This document shows, piece by piece, positions 46,391 to 54,884 of a stretch of DNA of 64,000 nt (the first letter of the stretch is position 1; each line of letters begins with the position of its first letter). Source of the stretch: JAWWOL01 sp963797535 (GTDB lineage Bacteria; Actinomycetota; Actinomycetes; JAWWOL01); assembly GCA_963797535.1 (NCBI GenBank), contig CAWCPQ010000001.1, forward strand, positions 682,001 to 746,000, given 5' to 3'. The notes under the pieces are model-generated. The model made no database searches. It was not told where the DNA came from and saw only the letters and a program-made list of their open reading frames with translations. Made by a program: the position numbers and the translations under genes.

Positions 46391-46764
46391 AGTTCTCCTG
46401 CGCCTTTACTCAGAGCGGTCCAGCTCTGACAGGGAAGTGCGCGATTTCCAATGAGCACGTTCAGCGCCCGGTACCGGGAAGAATTTCGGTCGGGGTAAAC
46501 GGGATCTGAGCGAGGCTCGACGTCCCGCCCACGGGGCCTCTGTGAGATGCCCCGGTGGGCGTTCGTCAGCGGGACCGCCGCCGTGAGTGCACGATCACCC
46601 ACGCGTCGAGGTGTGAAAATGACCATCGCAGTGGGAGACGCTGTGCTGTTGACGGGTGGGTACGACTTCGAGCGCGGCCTGGCTCGTAGGCCCTTGCGCT
46701 TGTCGGCCGTTGACGGGCCTTCCCTGCTGTTGACAGTTTTACCTGTTAGTAGCAGGCTCGGGCA
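46391..46764. other. Non-coding gap after the cob operon, with a possible truncated reading frame
   Basis: After a 140-base stretch without clear signals comes a hairpin, then an ATG at 46619 with a good site (GAGG, seven bases upstream). Its first residues (MTIAVGDAVLLTGGYDFERG) resemble the opening of a small actinobacterial protein family with a VxLTGGYD motif. The family likeness is lost after about 25 residues, and the frame ends at 46873 inside the TetR gene. It may be a decayed gene. No other feature is visible. Confidence 0.35.
46526..46561 (+). terminator. Hairpin downstream of the cob operon
   Basis: CGCCCACGGGGC (46526-46537) pairs with GCCCCGGTGGGCG (46549-46561) with one bulged base and an 11-base loop. 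It lies 136 bases after the cbiX stop and is the first strong hairpin there. No T-run follows. Confidence 0.45.
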
Positions 46765-47427
46765 ATGGCAGGGTCGGTGGTGGGTCGACGCGAAGATCGT
46801 CAGCAGGCCGCGCACCGGCAGGTCCTCGATGCCGCTTGGGCGCAGATGGAGCAGCACGGCGTTGCCGCTCTGAGCCTCCGAGAGCTGGCTCAGACACTCG
46901 GCATCCGGCCGCAGTCGCTGGCGTACTACTTCCCCACCAAGTCGACGCTGCTCGACGCCCTATTTCGCGACGGCTTCCACGAACTGGGCGAGCGACTAAG
47001 GGGCCTTAGCAGGAACAGTGCCCCGACCGAGGCGCTGATCGCCGCAGTGCAGACGGTTCTCGCCATGTGCGCGGGCAGCCCGGCCCGGTATCACCTCATG
47101 CTGCAACGCACGGTGCCAGGGTTCACGCCCACCGACGAGTCACACAGCGTTGCTCTGGCGGCGCTCGGTCAGCTGTTGGACCGACTCCACGCGGTCGGCG
47201 TCAACGACCCAGCCGACGTGGACGTCTTCCGAGGCCTCGTCAACGGACTCGCCGCCGAACAGATCGCAAACGACCCGGGGGGGCGCCGATTCATCGACCG
47301 CGGCGAACACGCCGTGCGCGTGTTCCTCGCCGGGGTCGCCGCCACCTCACCCAACCCAACCATCGCAAAGAAGGCGAGTCCCGATGGCCATCACCGGACT
47401 GCACCACGTCCTGCTGACCGTACGTGA
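46765..47427 (+). CDS. TetR family transcriptional regulator
   Basis: A 220-residue TetR protein. The HTH reads RQVLDAAWAQMEQHGVAALS, then LRELAQTLGIRPQSLAYYFP with TKSTLLDALF. A ligand domain follows (PARYHLMLQRTVPGFTPT, LVNGLAAEQIANDPGG). It is transcribed with the VOC-fold gene, which it overlaps by 44 bases, so it may regulate that pair. Upstream, an ACCTG-N7-CAGG half-palindrome and a TTGACA hexamer (46730-46735) mark the probable promoter-operator. The ATG at 46765 has weak ribosome binding. Confidence 0.85.
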   Translation: MAGSVVGRREDRQQAAHRQVLDAAWAQMEQHGVAALSLRELAQTLGIRPQSLAYYFPTKSTLLDALFRDGFHELGERLRGLSRNSAPTEALIAAVQTVLAMCAGSPARYHLMLQRTVPGFTPTDESHSVALAALGQLLDRLHAVGVNDPADVDVFRGLVNGLAAEQIANDPGGRRFIDRGEHAVRVFLAGVAATSPNPTIAKKASPDGHHRTAPRPADRT

Positions 47428-47791
47428 CCTGCGAGCATCCACGACGTTCTACAGCGACCTGCTCGGCCTGAGGAAGGTCAAGGACATTCCCGACGACGGC
47501 GTCGCCGGCGCGAAGGCACTGTACGCATTACCCGACGGCCGGCTGGTAGGGCTGGTCCAACACCAGGCCACCGCGGACCGACCCTTCGACGAGGCCCGCC
47601 CAGGCCTTGACCACCTCGCCTTCAGCGTCCCTGTGAGCGAGCTTCCCGAGTGGGAACGTCGCTTCGCCCTGACCGGAGTCGAGCACTCCCCGCCCGCCCC
47701 GTCGGCAATTGGTGACCCCCTCATCGCCTTTCGCGACCCCGACCGGATCCAACTGCAGATCTACGGCGTAGACGTCCCGCCGGCGGATTGA
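47384..47791 (+). CDS. VOC superfamily (glyoxalase/bleomycin-resistance fold) protein
   Basis: A 135-residue single-domain protein: HHVLLTVRDLRASTTFYSDL, GLRKVKDIPDDGVAGAKALY, PGLDHLAFSVPVSELPEWER, and FRDPDRIQLQIYGVD. The His of HHVLLTV, the second His of LDHLAF and the terminal Gln/Glu region fit the VOC metal site. The reaction is unknown (lyase, dioxygenase or drug binding). The ATG at 47384 has AAGGCGAG. It overlaps the TetR end by 44 bases, which is unusually long for a coupled pair. Confidence 0.85.
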   Translation: MAITGLHHVLLTVRDLRASTTFYSDLLGLRKVKDIPDDGVAGAKALYALPDGRLVGLVQHQATADRPFDEARPGLDHLAFSVPVSELPEWERRFALTGVEHSPPAPSAIGDPLIAFRDPDRIQLQIYGVDVPPAD

Positions 47792-47959
47792 GGAGATGCC
47801 AACAGCAGCACCGCGTGCCGCGACAACGCCCGCGGCCAATGGGTCATCGACGCAAAGCCCTGCTGATGTGAGGTTTTTGATGGTGGGTTCCTTCCGTCCG
47901 CGCGTCGAGGGGCCGGCTGCCGGAGAAGCCTTCAGTACCAAGAGGATCCGTGAGGCGTC
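47792..47959. other. Gap without a recognisable gene
   Basis: I see no convincing reading frame or repeat between the VOC gene and the aldo/keto-reductase fragment. Confidence 0.5.
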
Positions 47960-48095
47960 TACAGCTCCTGCATCAGATGGGTGTCGTCCTCGCTGAGCTG
48001 CAAGTCGAGGGCCGCGACGGCCTCGATGAGGTGGTGGGGCTTGGTGGCGCCACGATGGGGGCGGAGACGAGCGGGTTGAGCAGAGTCCATTGAAC
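47960..48095 (-). pseudogene. C-terminal fragment of an aldo/keto reductase, frameshifted
   Basis: Reading leftwards from about 48095 gives WTLLNPLVSAPIV. After one missing base at GTGG-CGCC the neighbouring frame continues as ATKPHHLIEAVAALDLQLSE and DDTHLMQEL, ending at TAG (47960-47962). This is the typical C-terminus of an aldo/keto reductase (SAPIVGATKPHHL). The rest of the gene is absent: upstream sequence at 48100-48240 shows no family match. It is a remnant of a deleted gene. Confidence 0.7.
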
Positions 48096-48263
48096 TCGCC
48101 ATAGCCTCCAGGCGACTCCGCGTCCCGTGGACCGTTCGTCAAGGGGTCGCCCTCTGTAGCTGCCTGTGCCGCTCGTGAGGGCTGAGGCAGCGCATGGCCC
48201 TGGAGTACATTGCCCCACACACGACGTGGCGTCGTGCCCCCAATGAACTGGGAGGTGCCAAAC

Positions 48264-48401
48264 TTGAAGTTTCTTGAATACCTCGGTTTGGTCGAGCCCG
48301 TGGGGCGTCCTCGGGCCAGCAGGCAACGCAGACTGGCCGCGAGTGCCGTCGCTGTCATCATCGGGGTCGCGGTCGCGGTGTTCTTGGCCAACGCGCTGTA
48401 G
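48264..48401 (+). CDS. Small single-pass membrane protein
   Basis: A 45-residue peptide: MKFLEYLGLVEPVGRPRASR, a basic stretch, then a membrane helix AASAVAVIIGVAVAVFLANAL. The TTG at 48264 lies eight bases after GGGAGG; an ATG at 48243 in frame would extend it by seven residues. A 7-bp inverted repeat (CACGACG-TGG-CGTCGTG, 48220-48236) lies just upstream and might be an operator. No family is known to me, and the small size makes this tentative. Confidence 0.45.
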   Translation: MKFLEYLGLVEPVGRPRASRQRRLAASAVAVIIGVAVAVFLANAL

Positions 48402-48493
48402 AGGCCACATCGTGATCGCATGGGGATCGCTGGTTGACATGGCCGCGACCCTTGGCGGGGCCCTTCGACCCAGGATCACTGCTAAGGCTGCTA

Positions 48494-49156
48494 CTAAGTC
48501 TTCGCCGTTCTCTCGGAGCCGTCCCGCCACGATGGGGCGCCCGATAAGGCGGCGGCCGGCGCCTGGCTAGTGAGCCGCGCGTCGTGGTCCCTGAAAGCTT
48601 GCCACCACCGATGGCCATCATCGAGGAACTCGTCTAGGTCAAGCTTTATGGCGTCGGCACGCTCCACGGAGACCGCGTCGAACACGACGACGCCTTCGAG
48701 GACGTAGTTGGCACCCTCGCCGTCAGCGCACTCTGCGAACCAAGTCAGTGAGTGCGCACCGCTGGTCGGCCCTCCCACCACACGAAGACTTGGCTCAGCC
48801 GGCCACCCCTCTGTCGAGTTCTCTCTGTCGACGAACTCCCACCCATACATCGCGTCGACCATGGGCAGCGAGGCCAAGAAGATGCCAAGCTCCTCTAGAT
48901 CGGCCAACGGCAGGGCAGGGCCATACGCGGGGTCCTCACCGGGGAGTTCCTGCCGCAGCAGCACGTCGACAGAGGACGCCCCCGACAGGACAAGGACGCG
49001 TCGGGGGTCGGGGTCAGTCGGACCGACCTCAGGCAACGACGCCACCTCGACCAGCAACCGGCACACGGCTGCGTCGCCGTCATACCGAACGCCGAAGACA
49101 GTCGCCTCGTTCAGGGCCACATTCAGGCGACCGGTCAGTTCGCGGGTCCACTGCAT
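48494..49156 (-). CDS. Hypothetical protein, possible immunity/DUF family
   Basis: A 220-residue soluble acidic protein (MQWTRELTGRLNVALNEATV; ASLPMVDAMYGWEFVDREN; THSLTWFAECADGEG-type segment). The ATG at 49156 begins a plausible domain; the in-frame extension to 49261 is Arg/Pro-rich and unlikely. The sequence is even, without signal peptide, membrane segment or Cys cluster, and looks like a conserved actinobacterial family of unknown function. Immunity proteins can look like this, but no toxin lies beside it. Confidence 0.65.
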   Translation of the reverse strand: MQWTRELTGRLNVALNEATVFGVRYDGDAAVCRLLVEVASLPEVGPTDPDPRRVLVLSGASSVDVLLRQELPGEDPAYGPALPLADLEELGIFLASLPMVDAMYGWEFVDRENSTEGWPAEPSLRVVGGPTSGAHSLTWFAECADGEGANYVLEGVVVFDAVSVERADAIKLDLDEFLDDGHRWWQAFRDHDARLTSQAPAAALSGAPSWRDGSERTAKT

Positions 49157-49489
49157 CCCCACATAATGCCGTTGCCTAGGCCCCAGCAGGGCGCGGCTGG
49201 GGCCAGTCCTGCGATGATCAGGGCGGTGCGGCTGTGCCAGTCGCCGATCCCTGACCGGCACCGGATCGCCGTGTCAGCAGAGGATCGGCGACTGGTGCAG
49301 CCAGGAGTGTTCATGGCAGAGCTCCGTCAACACGGCGACTGACCGGTTGCCCCCGACCGCGGTCGACTGAGGCCCATCCGTCAATGTCGGGGTAGCCGGA
49401 CCACGAAAGCGCGGCCCCACGGTTCGCCCACGGATGAGAGGGTGGGTGGTGCTGTCGGCCATCCGGGCAGGCGCGGGAGGGGACGTGCA

Positions 49490-50638
49490 ATGACGACGAA
49501 CGACGAGCTCCAGGAAGAACTGGCCTCCGTACGAGAGGAGCTGGCGCTGCTGCGGGCGGCGATGAGCGGGCTGCAGGCGCAGTCGCCAGCGGTGGAGCCG
49601 CGTCTGCTGAGCAGGCGTAACTTGCTGCGGGTGGCACCGGTGGCAGCGGTGGGAGGGGCGCTCGCGGCCATGTCGGCCGGCCCGGCGGCCGCGGCTACAG
49701 GCGACCCGGTGCTTCTCGGCAAGGACAACGACGCAGGATCCGGCAAGGTGACCATCATGCGCGGTGGCACCTACGTGGCCCACCCGACCGGTCCGCCGCC
49801 GCCGGTCACATCCTCCGATGCACCAGCGTTGTCCGCCATAGGTGGACTCGCCACCGACTGGTTCGCCGCCGATGGACTGACGTGGATGGTCGACGGAAAC
49901 GGGGCTTACCTGGCCGTGGCGCCCCAGGCCGACTTCCCGACGGGATCGGTCGCATCGTTCGTCGCTCCCATGGTCAACGAGGTGCACTGGTACGCCAGCA
50001 TCGACGGGGTCTCGTCCGCGGTCATCGGCAGGACCGCCTACTCCGCCTATGTCCAGTCCGGCAGCGCCGAGTCAGCACTGCTGGGCGGGACCGGGTTCCT
50101 CGCTCACGTCGACGGTGGCGTCGGTGTCGACTCCTATGCCACCGAAACCACAGACCCGGAGCAACAGTCGGTCGGCGGAGTCGGGGTCTCTGCCACCGCC
50201 ACCACCGGCGTGGGCGTGCGAGCGACGGTCACCGAGGGCCACGCCATCACCGCGTCCTCTACCTCGGCCACAACCAAGAACGACGCGGTGGTCATCGACT
50301 ACGCCGGCACCAGCAGAGCCCTGTTCGCCGAGTCGACCTCGCCTACCAACGTGAACGGCACCATCACCGGCGTCAACGCCGGCAACGGCATCGGCGTGTG
50401 GGGCGAACAGCGGGGCACGGGTGCGGGGTTCGGACTCGTCGGGGTGGCTGGCAAGGCGGGTCGCGGGGCTCAGCTCACCGGCGGCGCGGCCCAACTGCGG
50501 CTGGTTCCCGGGAGCACGGTGACCCACCCGACCACAGGCAAGGCCGGCGACTTCTTCGTCGACTCGGAAGACCGGCTGTGGTTCTGCCAGAAAGCGGCCT
50601 CGGGCACCACCGCGGCCACATGGAAGCAGCTGGCCTGA
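49490..50638 (+). CDS. Tat-exported protein with an N-terminal coiled coil and a Gly/Thr-rich beta-repeat body
   Basis: A 382-residue protein. Residues 1-40 are a heptad-like coiled coil (NDELQEELASVREELALLRA), followed by a twin-arginine signal (LLSRRNLLRVAPVAAVGGAL and AAMSAGPAAA). The mature part is rich in Gly, Thr, Val and Ser with many short beta strands (YVQSGSAESALLGGTGFLAH, VGVSATATTGVGVRATVTEG) and ends in FVDSEDRLWFCQKAASG. Such C-terminal motifs (DFFVD..LWFC) resemble cell-surface or tail-fibre-like beta-helix proteins. Its role is unknown. The ATG at 49490 has GGGAGGGG. Confidence 0.75.
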   Translation: MTTNDELQEELASVREELALLRAAMSGLQAQSPAVEPRLLSRRNLLRVAPVAAVGGALAAMSAGPAAAATGDPVLLGKDNDAGSGKVTIMRGGTYVAHPTGPPPPVTSSDAPALSAIGGLATDWFAADGLTWMVDGNGAYLAVAPQADFPTGSVASFVAPMVNEVHWYASIDGVSSAVIGRTAYSAYVQSGSAESALLGGTGFLAHVDGGVGVDSYATETTDPEQQSVGGVGVSATATTGVGVRATVTEGHAITASSTSATTKNDAVVIDYAGTSRALFAESTSPTNVNGTITGVNAGNGIGVWGEQRGTGAGFGLVGVAGKAGRGAQLTGGAAQLRLVPGSTVTHPTTGKAGDFFVDSEDRLWFCQKAASGTTAATWKQLA

Positions 50639-50643
50639 CCGGC

Positions 50644-50677
50644 CAGGTCCGGCAGCGCAGATCGTGAGCCGGACCTG
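50644..50677 (+). terminator. 10-bp inverted repeat just after the Tat-protein gene
   Basis: CAGGTCCGGC (50644-50653) pairs exactly with GCCGGACCTG (50668-50677), with a 14-base loop, starting 6 bases past the stop codon. Confidence 0.55.
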
Positions 50678-50839
50678 CGCTCGAGGCCCAGGTCACCGGG
50701 TGACCCGCCGGCGTATCCGCCCCTCGACCGGCACACGAAAGAACTTTAGGTCCGACGGCGGCCACCTCCCGATGCGAGCCCGGCTCCCGGTCAAGGATCC
50801 GCTATCGGTCGGGCGACGCCCCGGCTGCTTAAGCGGGCG

Positions 50840-52258
50840 TCACCCGCCGCGGCTGGGGTTGTGTGGGGTGCCGGGCTGCGTCAGGTAGGCGGATGTACCG
50901 ACCAGGGTGCCGTCGGCGGCGGCCACGGCCCGGACCGACCAGCGGACGGTGCCGTCGGCGGCCTTCAGTGCGCTCATGCTGCCGCCAGACCAGAGGAGCA
51001 CAGTTGTGCCGTCGGTGATCGTGCTCGCGCCCTCACCCGTAGCGATCGGTGACGCCCAGAGCTGGTGACCGGTCCGGGGGTCGAGTGCGTCGACACTCTG
51101 CCGGCCGGGGTCCGACTGCTGGCCGGGGTCCGAGACCAGCACGAGCCCGGGACCACCGGTGACCGAGCTCTGGCCCGGCTCGGATACGCGCCACAGCTCG
51201 CGACCGGAGGCGCTGTCGTAGCTGGTGATCGCGTAACTCACGGTGGTGGGCGGAATGCTGATGGCCGGCACGGCGCTGGGGGCGCCCAGGCTGGGCGGCG
51301 GTAGCCCACCGGTCTCGATCTGTACTGCTCCGGTCACCGTGTTGGTGAGCGCCACCATGGGGCCGAACCAGCCCCGCGGCAGGTTGGTGGTCCACTTTGT
51401 CGCCCCGTTCGCCGGGTCGATGCGCATCAGCTGCTCGCGGGCCGCTGGCAGCTGTCCCTCGAGGAAGGTCCCGGCCGGGCTGGACACGACGTCCGGTGAA
51501 ATGAGGGGCAGGGGACGGGACCAGCGGACACGTCCCGTCCGGCTGTCCAGCGCGACCAGGCACGACCCACCGGTACTGGTAAGCGCCAGATCGGCGGTCG
51601 TGCCGAGGGTCATGGCGACCGCGGCGGGGGCCCGCCACCGTTGTCGGCCCGTCGCCACGTCCAACCCGACCAGTGCGGCGGTTTGGCCGACGGCCCGCTG
51701 TTTGCTTGTCGTGCTCAGCGGGCAGGTGCCGGCTGTCGCGCCGAGGCCGTCGCCCGCGACCACGACATCGCCGGCCAGGAGCACACGTGGCGGGTAGCTG
51801 CAAGGCATAGCCACCGGCACCGAGGCGCGCCAGACCACCTGGCCGGTGGCTGTGCGAAGCCCGGCGACGGTCAGCCGGTTGCTCTTGCAGTCGTCCGTGC
51901 CGCCGACGACCACAAGGTCCCCGGCGACGAGAGGCGTCGAGATGGTCGCCATCGGGAGCTGCGTGCGCCAACGCTGCCGGCCGGTGAGGGCGTCGAGGGC
52001 GACCAGGTGCCCAGGGGCAGCCGGGCGCGACGAGGGCGCGAAACCCCCGGACGGCAGTGCCTCTGCAGCCGAGGACGGTGGGCCAGTCGCGCCCGAGGAC
52101 GAAGGTCCTGCGACGGGGCTGGCGGGGTTTGCACCAGTCGTTGACGCGGTCGGTTTGGGCCGGGCGGTCGGCACACTGGAGTGAGCACCACAGGCGCCGA
52201 TCAACGTCATGCAGAGCACCAGCAGGCAGCCGCGCCGCAGGATGTTGGGCGAGATCAT
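50840..52258 (-). CDS. Lipoprotein with PQQ-like beta-propeller repeats
   Basis: A 472-residue lipoprotein. The signal is PNILRRGCLLVLCMTLIGAC with lipobox IGAC. After a Pro/Thr/Ser-rich linker (residues 25-80), at least five PQQ-enzyme-like repeats follow, each with the pattern xLVALDxxTGxxxW (HLVALDALTGRQRWRTQLPM, ALVGLDVATGRQRWRAPAAV, CLVALDSRTGRVRWSRPLPL, SYDSASGRELWRVSE, SVDALDPRTGHQLWASPIAT, SALKAADGTVRWSVRA). These form a propeller as in BamB-type proteins, which act in protein-protein contacts at the cell surface. The ATG at 52258 has AGAGGTG. The Cys in DDCKSN may be paired in the mature protein. Confidence 0.9.
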   Translation of the reverse strand: MISPNILRRGCLLVLCMTLIGACGAHSSVPTARPKPTASTTGANPASPVAGPSSSGATGPPSSAAEALPSGGFAPSSRPAAPGHLVALDALTGRQRWRTQLPMATISTPLVAGDLVVVGGTDDCKSNRLTVAGLRTATGQVVWRASVPVAMPCSYPPRVLLAGDVVVAGDGLGATAGTCPLSTTSKQRAVGQTAALVGLDVATGRQRWRAPAAVAMTLGTTADLALTSTGGSCLVALDSRTGRVRWSRPLPLISPDVVSSPAGTFLEGQLPAAREQLMRIDPANGATKWTTNLPRGWFGPMVALTNTVTGAVQIETGGLPPPSLGAPSAVPAISIPPTTVSYAITSYDSASGRELWRVSEPGQSSVTGGPGLVLVSDPGQQSDPGRQSVDALDPRTGHQLWASPIATGEGASTITDGTTVLLWSGGSMSALKAADGTVRWSVRAVAAADGTLVGTSAYLTQPGTPHNPSRGG

Positions 52259-52420
52259 CGCAACACCTCTGCTCGAGAGTCCTCCCGTCAAGATCGGGCA
52301 GTCAACCTGGGGGCTTCCTGCTCTTTCCGGACCCCCACCCGCACGAGATGCCGTCCTGGCAATGGAACGCCAGCCGACACAGTCCTAGTCGCTGAACCAG
52401 AACCGACACGAGGACGTCGA

Positions 52421-52456
52421 TGCCGTCCGAGTCTGGGATCCCTGACTCGGACGGCA
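52421..52456. promoter_or_regulatory. 13-bp inverted repeat in a divergent promoter region
   Basis: The arms 52421-52433 (TGCCGTCCGAGTC) and 52444-52456 are exact complements with a 10-base loop (containing GGATCC). It sits between the PQQ-lipoprotein gene (left) and the small membrane-protein gene (right), 30 bases before the latter, so it could be an operator or a leader hairpin. Confidence 0.5.
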
Positions 52457-52485
52457 GATTGAGTCCGGAGGGCAATACTGGCGGC

Positions 52486-52680
52486 ATGGCCTGGTTCACA
52501 GAGTGCATGCAAACTGCAGCCCGGTGGCTGCGCCGTGACTTCACCGATGATTCCGTCACTCACCACGACGGCCTGGACGCCGGCGCGGTGCGCATCCTCA
52601 TTACTGGGCTGATCTTCTGGTCGCTGGTTGTCGCCGGCGTCGTGTGGCTGGTTCGGATGGTGTTGCGGTCGGTGGCCTAA
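52486..52680 (+). CDS. Small membrane protein of unknown function
   Basis: A 64-residue protein (MAWFTECMQTAARWLRRDFT; DAGAVRILITGLIFWSLVVA) with one strong membrane helix near the C-terminus (ILITGLIFWSLVVAGVVWLV). The N-terminal half is charged and likely cytoplasmic. The ATG at 52486 has a poor ribosome binding site; longer readings begin inside the inverted repeat. No family is recognised. Confidence 0.55.
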   Translation: MAWFTECMQTAARWLRRDFTDDSVTHHDGLDAGAVRILITGLIFWSLVVAGVVWLVRMVLRSVA

Positions 52681-52775
52681 ACGTCCGCGTTAGCGATCGT
52701 CACCCGGTGTCCGTTACTTGTGTCGCGGTCCCTGGCAGAGTTTGCGCACGCCCGGAGGCAAGTCGGGACTGGTCG

Positions 52776-53189
52776 TTACGATCCCGCGTCGCAGTCGAGG
52801 ACCAGGAGAGGTCGCGAGGCCACCACGTCGCCTGACGCGGCCTTCTCCTCAATGGTTCCTTTGCCCGCGGTGACCGCGGTGAAGACGAAGCCGTGGCCCA
52901 TGCCGTTTTGGGTCCCGGGCGCGAGGAGGTCGCTGTAGACCAGATCAGTCGGGCGCAACAGCGCCGACTGTTCGATGTTCAAGCTGCCGCCGACGTTGGC
53001 GATGATCTCGCTGGTTGGGTTTCCAGCGATCGTCAGAGCCGACAGGTCGTTGGCCCTGGCCGCACAGGCGGCGGAAGTAGCGGCCGAACTGGCAGACGCC
53101 GGGGCCCGTGATGCCCCGGCGGGGCTGCTTGACGGGCTGTGCCCGCAGCCGGCCAGCAACGCGACGACAACGCCGACGGACGCGGACAC
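52776..53189 (-). CDS. Small lipoprotein of unknown function
   Basis: A 137-residue protein with a short lipoprotein signal (SASVGVVVALLAGCGHSPSS; lipobox LAGC). A Ser/Ala-rich linker follows, then a small domain: CAARANDLSALTIAGNPTSE, GSLNIEQSALLRPTDLVYSD, HGFVFTAVTAGKGTIEEKAA. It reads like a compact beta domain, but I recognise no family. The GTG at 53189 has GGAAG about six bases upstream. A longer reading to 53924 has no homology-like pattern. Confidence 0.65.
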   Translation of the reverse strand: MSASVGVVVALLAGCGHSPSSSPAGASRAPASASSAATSAACAARANDLSALTIAGNPTSEIIANVGGSLNIEQSALLRPTDLVYSDLLAPGTQNGMGHGFVFTAVTAGKGTIEEKAASGDVVASRPLLVLDCDAGS

Positions 53190-53485
53190 ATGCGGCTTCC
53201 AGCTGCGGCTCACCGGACTCCCTCCTGGTGCCGGGGTGCTGAGGAAGTCATCGTAGGCGTCTGACAACGAGCCGGAGCAACGAGCGCCGGCACCACAGTC
53301 ATGGTGTTCCGGCCACCGAACCTCATCCGGCGCGCCGACGGCCGGCGCCGGCCACCTGAGCTGCCTCGTCCCGATACGGGACCGTGTCCCGGTTAGCGAC
53401 GGCAATCGGTACGAGATTGCCTTCGCCGTAAGGGATCGACGACTGGACGATTCAGCTTGCATCCGTTGTCCACGGTTGGCGGTGG

Positions 53486-54295
53486 CTATGTGGTGGCGAC
53501 GAGGAGAAGCGCGAGACCGTTGACCAGGCCGTGTGAGATCGCGCAGGGCGCGAGGTGCCCGGTGCGGCGGGCGGCGAGGCACTGGACCAGCCCGAACGCG
53601 GTGATGTTCACGACGAGTACGGCGGCGCCAGCAGCCGAGGCGGCCTCGTAGGAGTGGAACGCCCCGAAGATCAGCGACGAGATCAGAGCCGACCGGGCGA
53701 AACTCCACCGTCGCATCCCGGCCCGCAGCACCACCCCCCGGAACACAGTCTCCTCGGCGATAGGCGCGACGATCACCCCACCGATCGCGACGAGAATCAA
53801 CGCCAACACGCTGGTGTGGTGCAGGTCGGTGGTGTTGTTCGCTTCGTTGCGGATATGCGCGGGGACGATCGCGACCGTCACAGCGACGACCGCGGTCCGG
53901 ACCCCGAGGTTCGCCAGCGCCCACAGTGCACCGGAGCGGGCGTCACCCATCGTCGGTCGGGTCCAGCCCAGAGATTGCCCCCAGCCGTGCACGGCGTCGC
54001 GGATCGGCCGGGCGTAGTGCAGGGCGATCAGCAGCGGCAGGGCTTCGGCGATGATCGTCAGCGCACCGCCGAGAATGCTCAGGTCACGCCGGCCGACCAG
54101 CTCGAAGTAGGCGACGACGATCGCGCCGGCCGCCAGGATCGCGACGACGACACCGAGAACGCTGCCCCACGCCGCGCGCCACCACAACCGGCCAGGGATC
54201 CAGGACAGCGCAGCGACCGCCCGGTCGAGCGGCAGTAGCGTCGGGACCTCGGGCCGTACGAGCTGTGGCGGCTCGAACGCAGTCAGTGACGACAT
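53486..54295 (-). CDS. CPBP family intramembrane metalloprotease (CAAX protease)
   Basis: A 269-residue multi-pass protein (about seven predicted helices) with the Abi/CPBP motifs: EETVFRGVVLRAG (EExxxR), FGAFHSYEAASAAG (FxxxH) and a C-terminal CAISHGLVNGLALLLVA. These residues bind zinc in the membrane. Homologues process prenylated proteins in eukaryotes and act in bacteriocin immunity or signalling in bacteria; the substrate here is unknown. The ATG at 54295 is used. A 6-bp palindrome (CGTCTG-GT-CAGACG, 54314-54327) lies just upstream. Confidence 0.88.
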   Translation of the reverse strand: MSSLTAFEPPQLVRPEVPTLLPLDRAVAALSWIPGRLWWRAAWGSVLGVVVAILAAGAIVVAYFELVGRRDLSILGGALTIIAEALPLLIALHYARPIRDAVHGWGQSLGWTRPTMGDARSGALWALANLGVRTAVVAVTVAIVPAHIRNEANNTTDLHHTSVLALILVAIGGVIVAPIAEETVFRGVVLRAGMRRWSFARSALISSLIFGAFHSYEAASAAGAAVLVVNITAFGLVQCLAARRTGHLAPCAISHGLVNGLALLLVATT

Positions 54296-54313
54296 CTCTC
54301 GAGGCTACCCGCG

Positions 54314-54327
54314 CGTCTGGTCAGACG
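54314..54327. promoter_or_regulatory. Short palindrome upstream of the CAAX protease gene
   Basis: CGTCTG and CAGACG flank GT, 18 bases before the protease start, a position compatible with an operator. The rest of the gap to 54590 shows no gene. Confidence 0.3.
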
Positions 54328-54590
54328 TAGCGAACCTCCGCGAGGTGGGGCCTACGCCTGGCAACCCCTTGTATACAGGGATCGCCTTGATCGACAGGGA
54401 GGGCCCGCCGAGTCCCCCGTCCCGCCGGGGCCGCCGCCATACCCACTGCGAGCGCTTGTCCGAGGACGGGAGCGCCGCCCGAGTCGACCACGGACGGATG
54501 TGAGCTGACTGACGGAAGGCTTCGCCCGTGCCGGATGTCGACCCACCTGTGACGCAGTTGCCCTCTTGCGGCGTCCGAAGCGATGGGCTG

Positions 54591-54884
54591 TCAGTCTGCG
54601 GGTCTTCTCGGCCTGCGGCGACGCAGCCAAACGACCGAGCAGACCGTGATCAGCCCGCAGACCCCGAGTATGGCGTAGTTGACCGGTGCCGACCTACCAC
54701 CGCGGGAGCGACGCACAATTGCTCCGAAAGTAAGGGCCGCTGCGACACCGGCCACTCCCACAACCACAAGTTCAAGGGTCGAATTGCTGCTAGCCGCACT
54801 CAGCTGGTGCTCGCCTCCGACGAACAGCCGCCCGATGCACCGCTTGCGATCACCGTGAGACGATGCGCCGATGGCTTCAGACAT
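54591..54884 (-). CDS. Small two-helix membrane protein, start uncertain
   Basis: The C-terminal part is a clear membrane protein: LELVVVGVAGVAAALTFGAI, a basic loop RRSRGGRSAP, NYAILGVCGLITVCSVVWLR, and a basic tail RRRRPRRPAD. The ATG at 54884 gives 97 residues but overlaps the start of the divergent kinase gene by 14 bases; a GTG at 54767 gives 58 residues starting at the first helix. Neither has a good ribosome binding site. The function is unknown. Confidence 0.4.
   Translation of the reverse strand: MSEAIGASSHGDRKRCIGRLFVGGEHQLSAASSNSTLELVVVGVAGVAAALTFGAIVRRSRGGRSAPVNYAILGVCGLITVCSVVWLRRRRPRRPAD

Noticed and set aside
46384..46857. A 157-codon leftward frame over the gap after cbiX
   Set aside because: Residue mix is unlike a protein (Arg/Pro/Ser), and no ribosome binding site is present.
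53377..53391. Short palindrome CGGGAC-CGT-GTCCCG upstream of the small lipoprotein gene
   Set aside because: Six-bp arms in GC-rich DNA are expected by chance, and the position does not match a start or stop.
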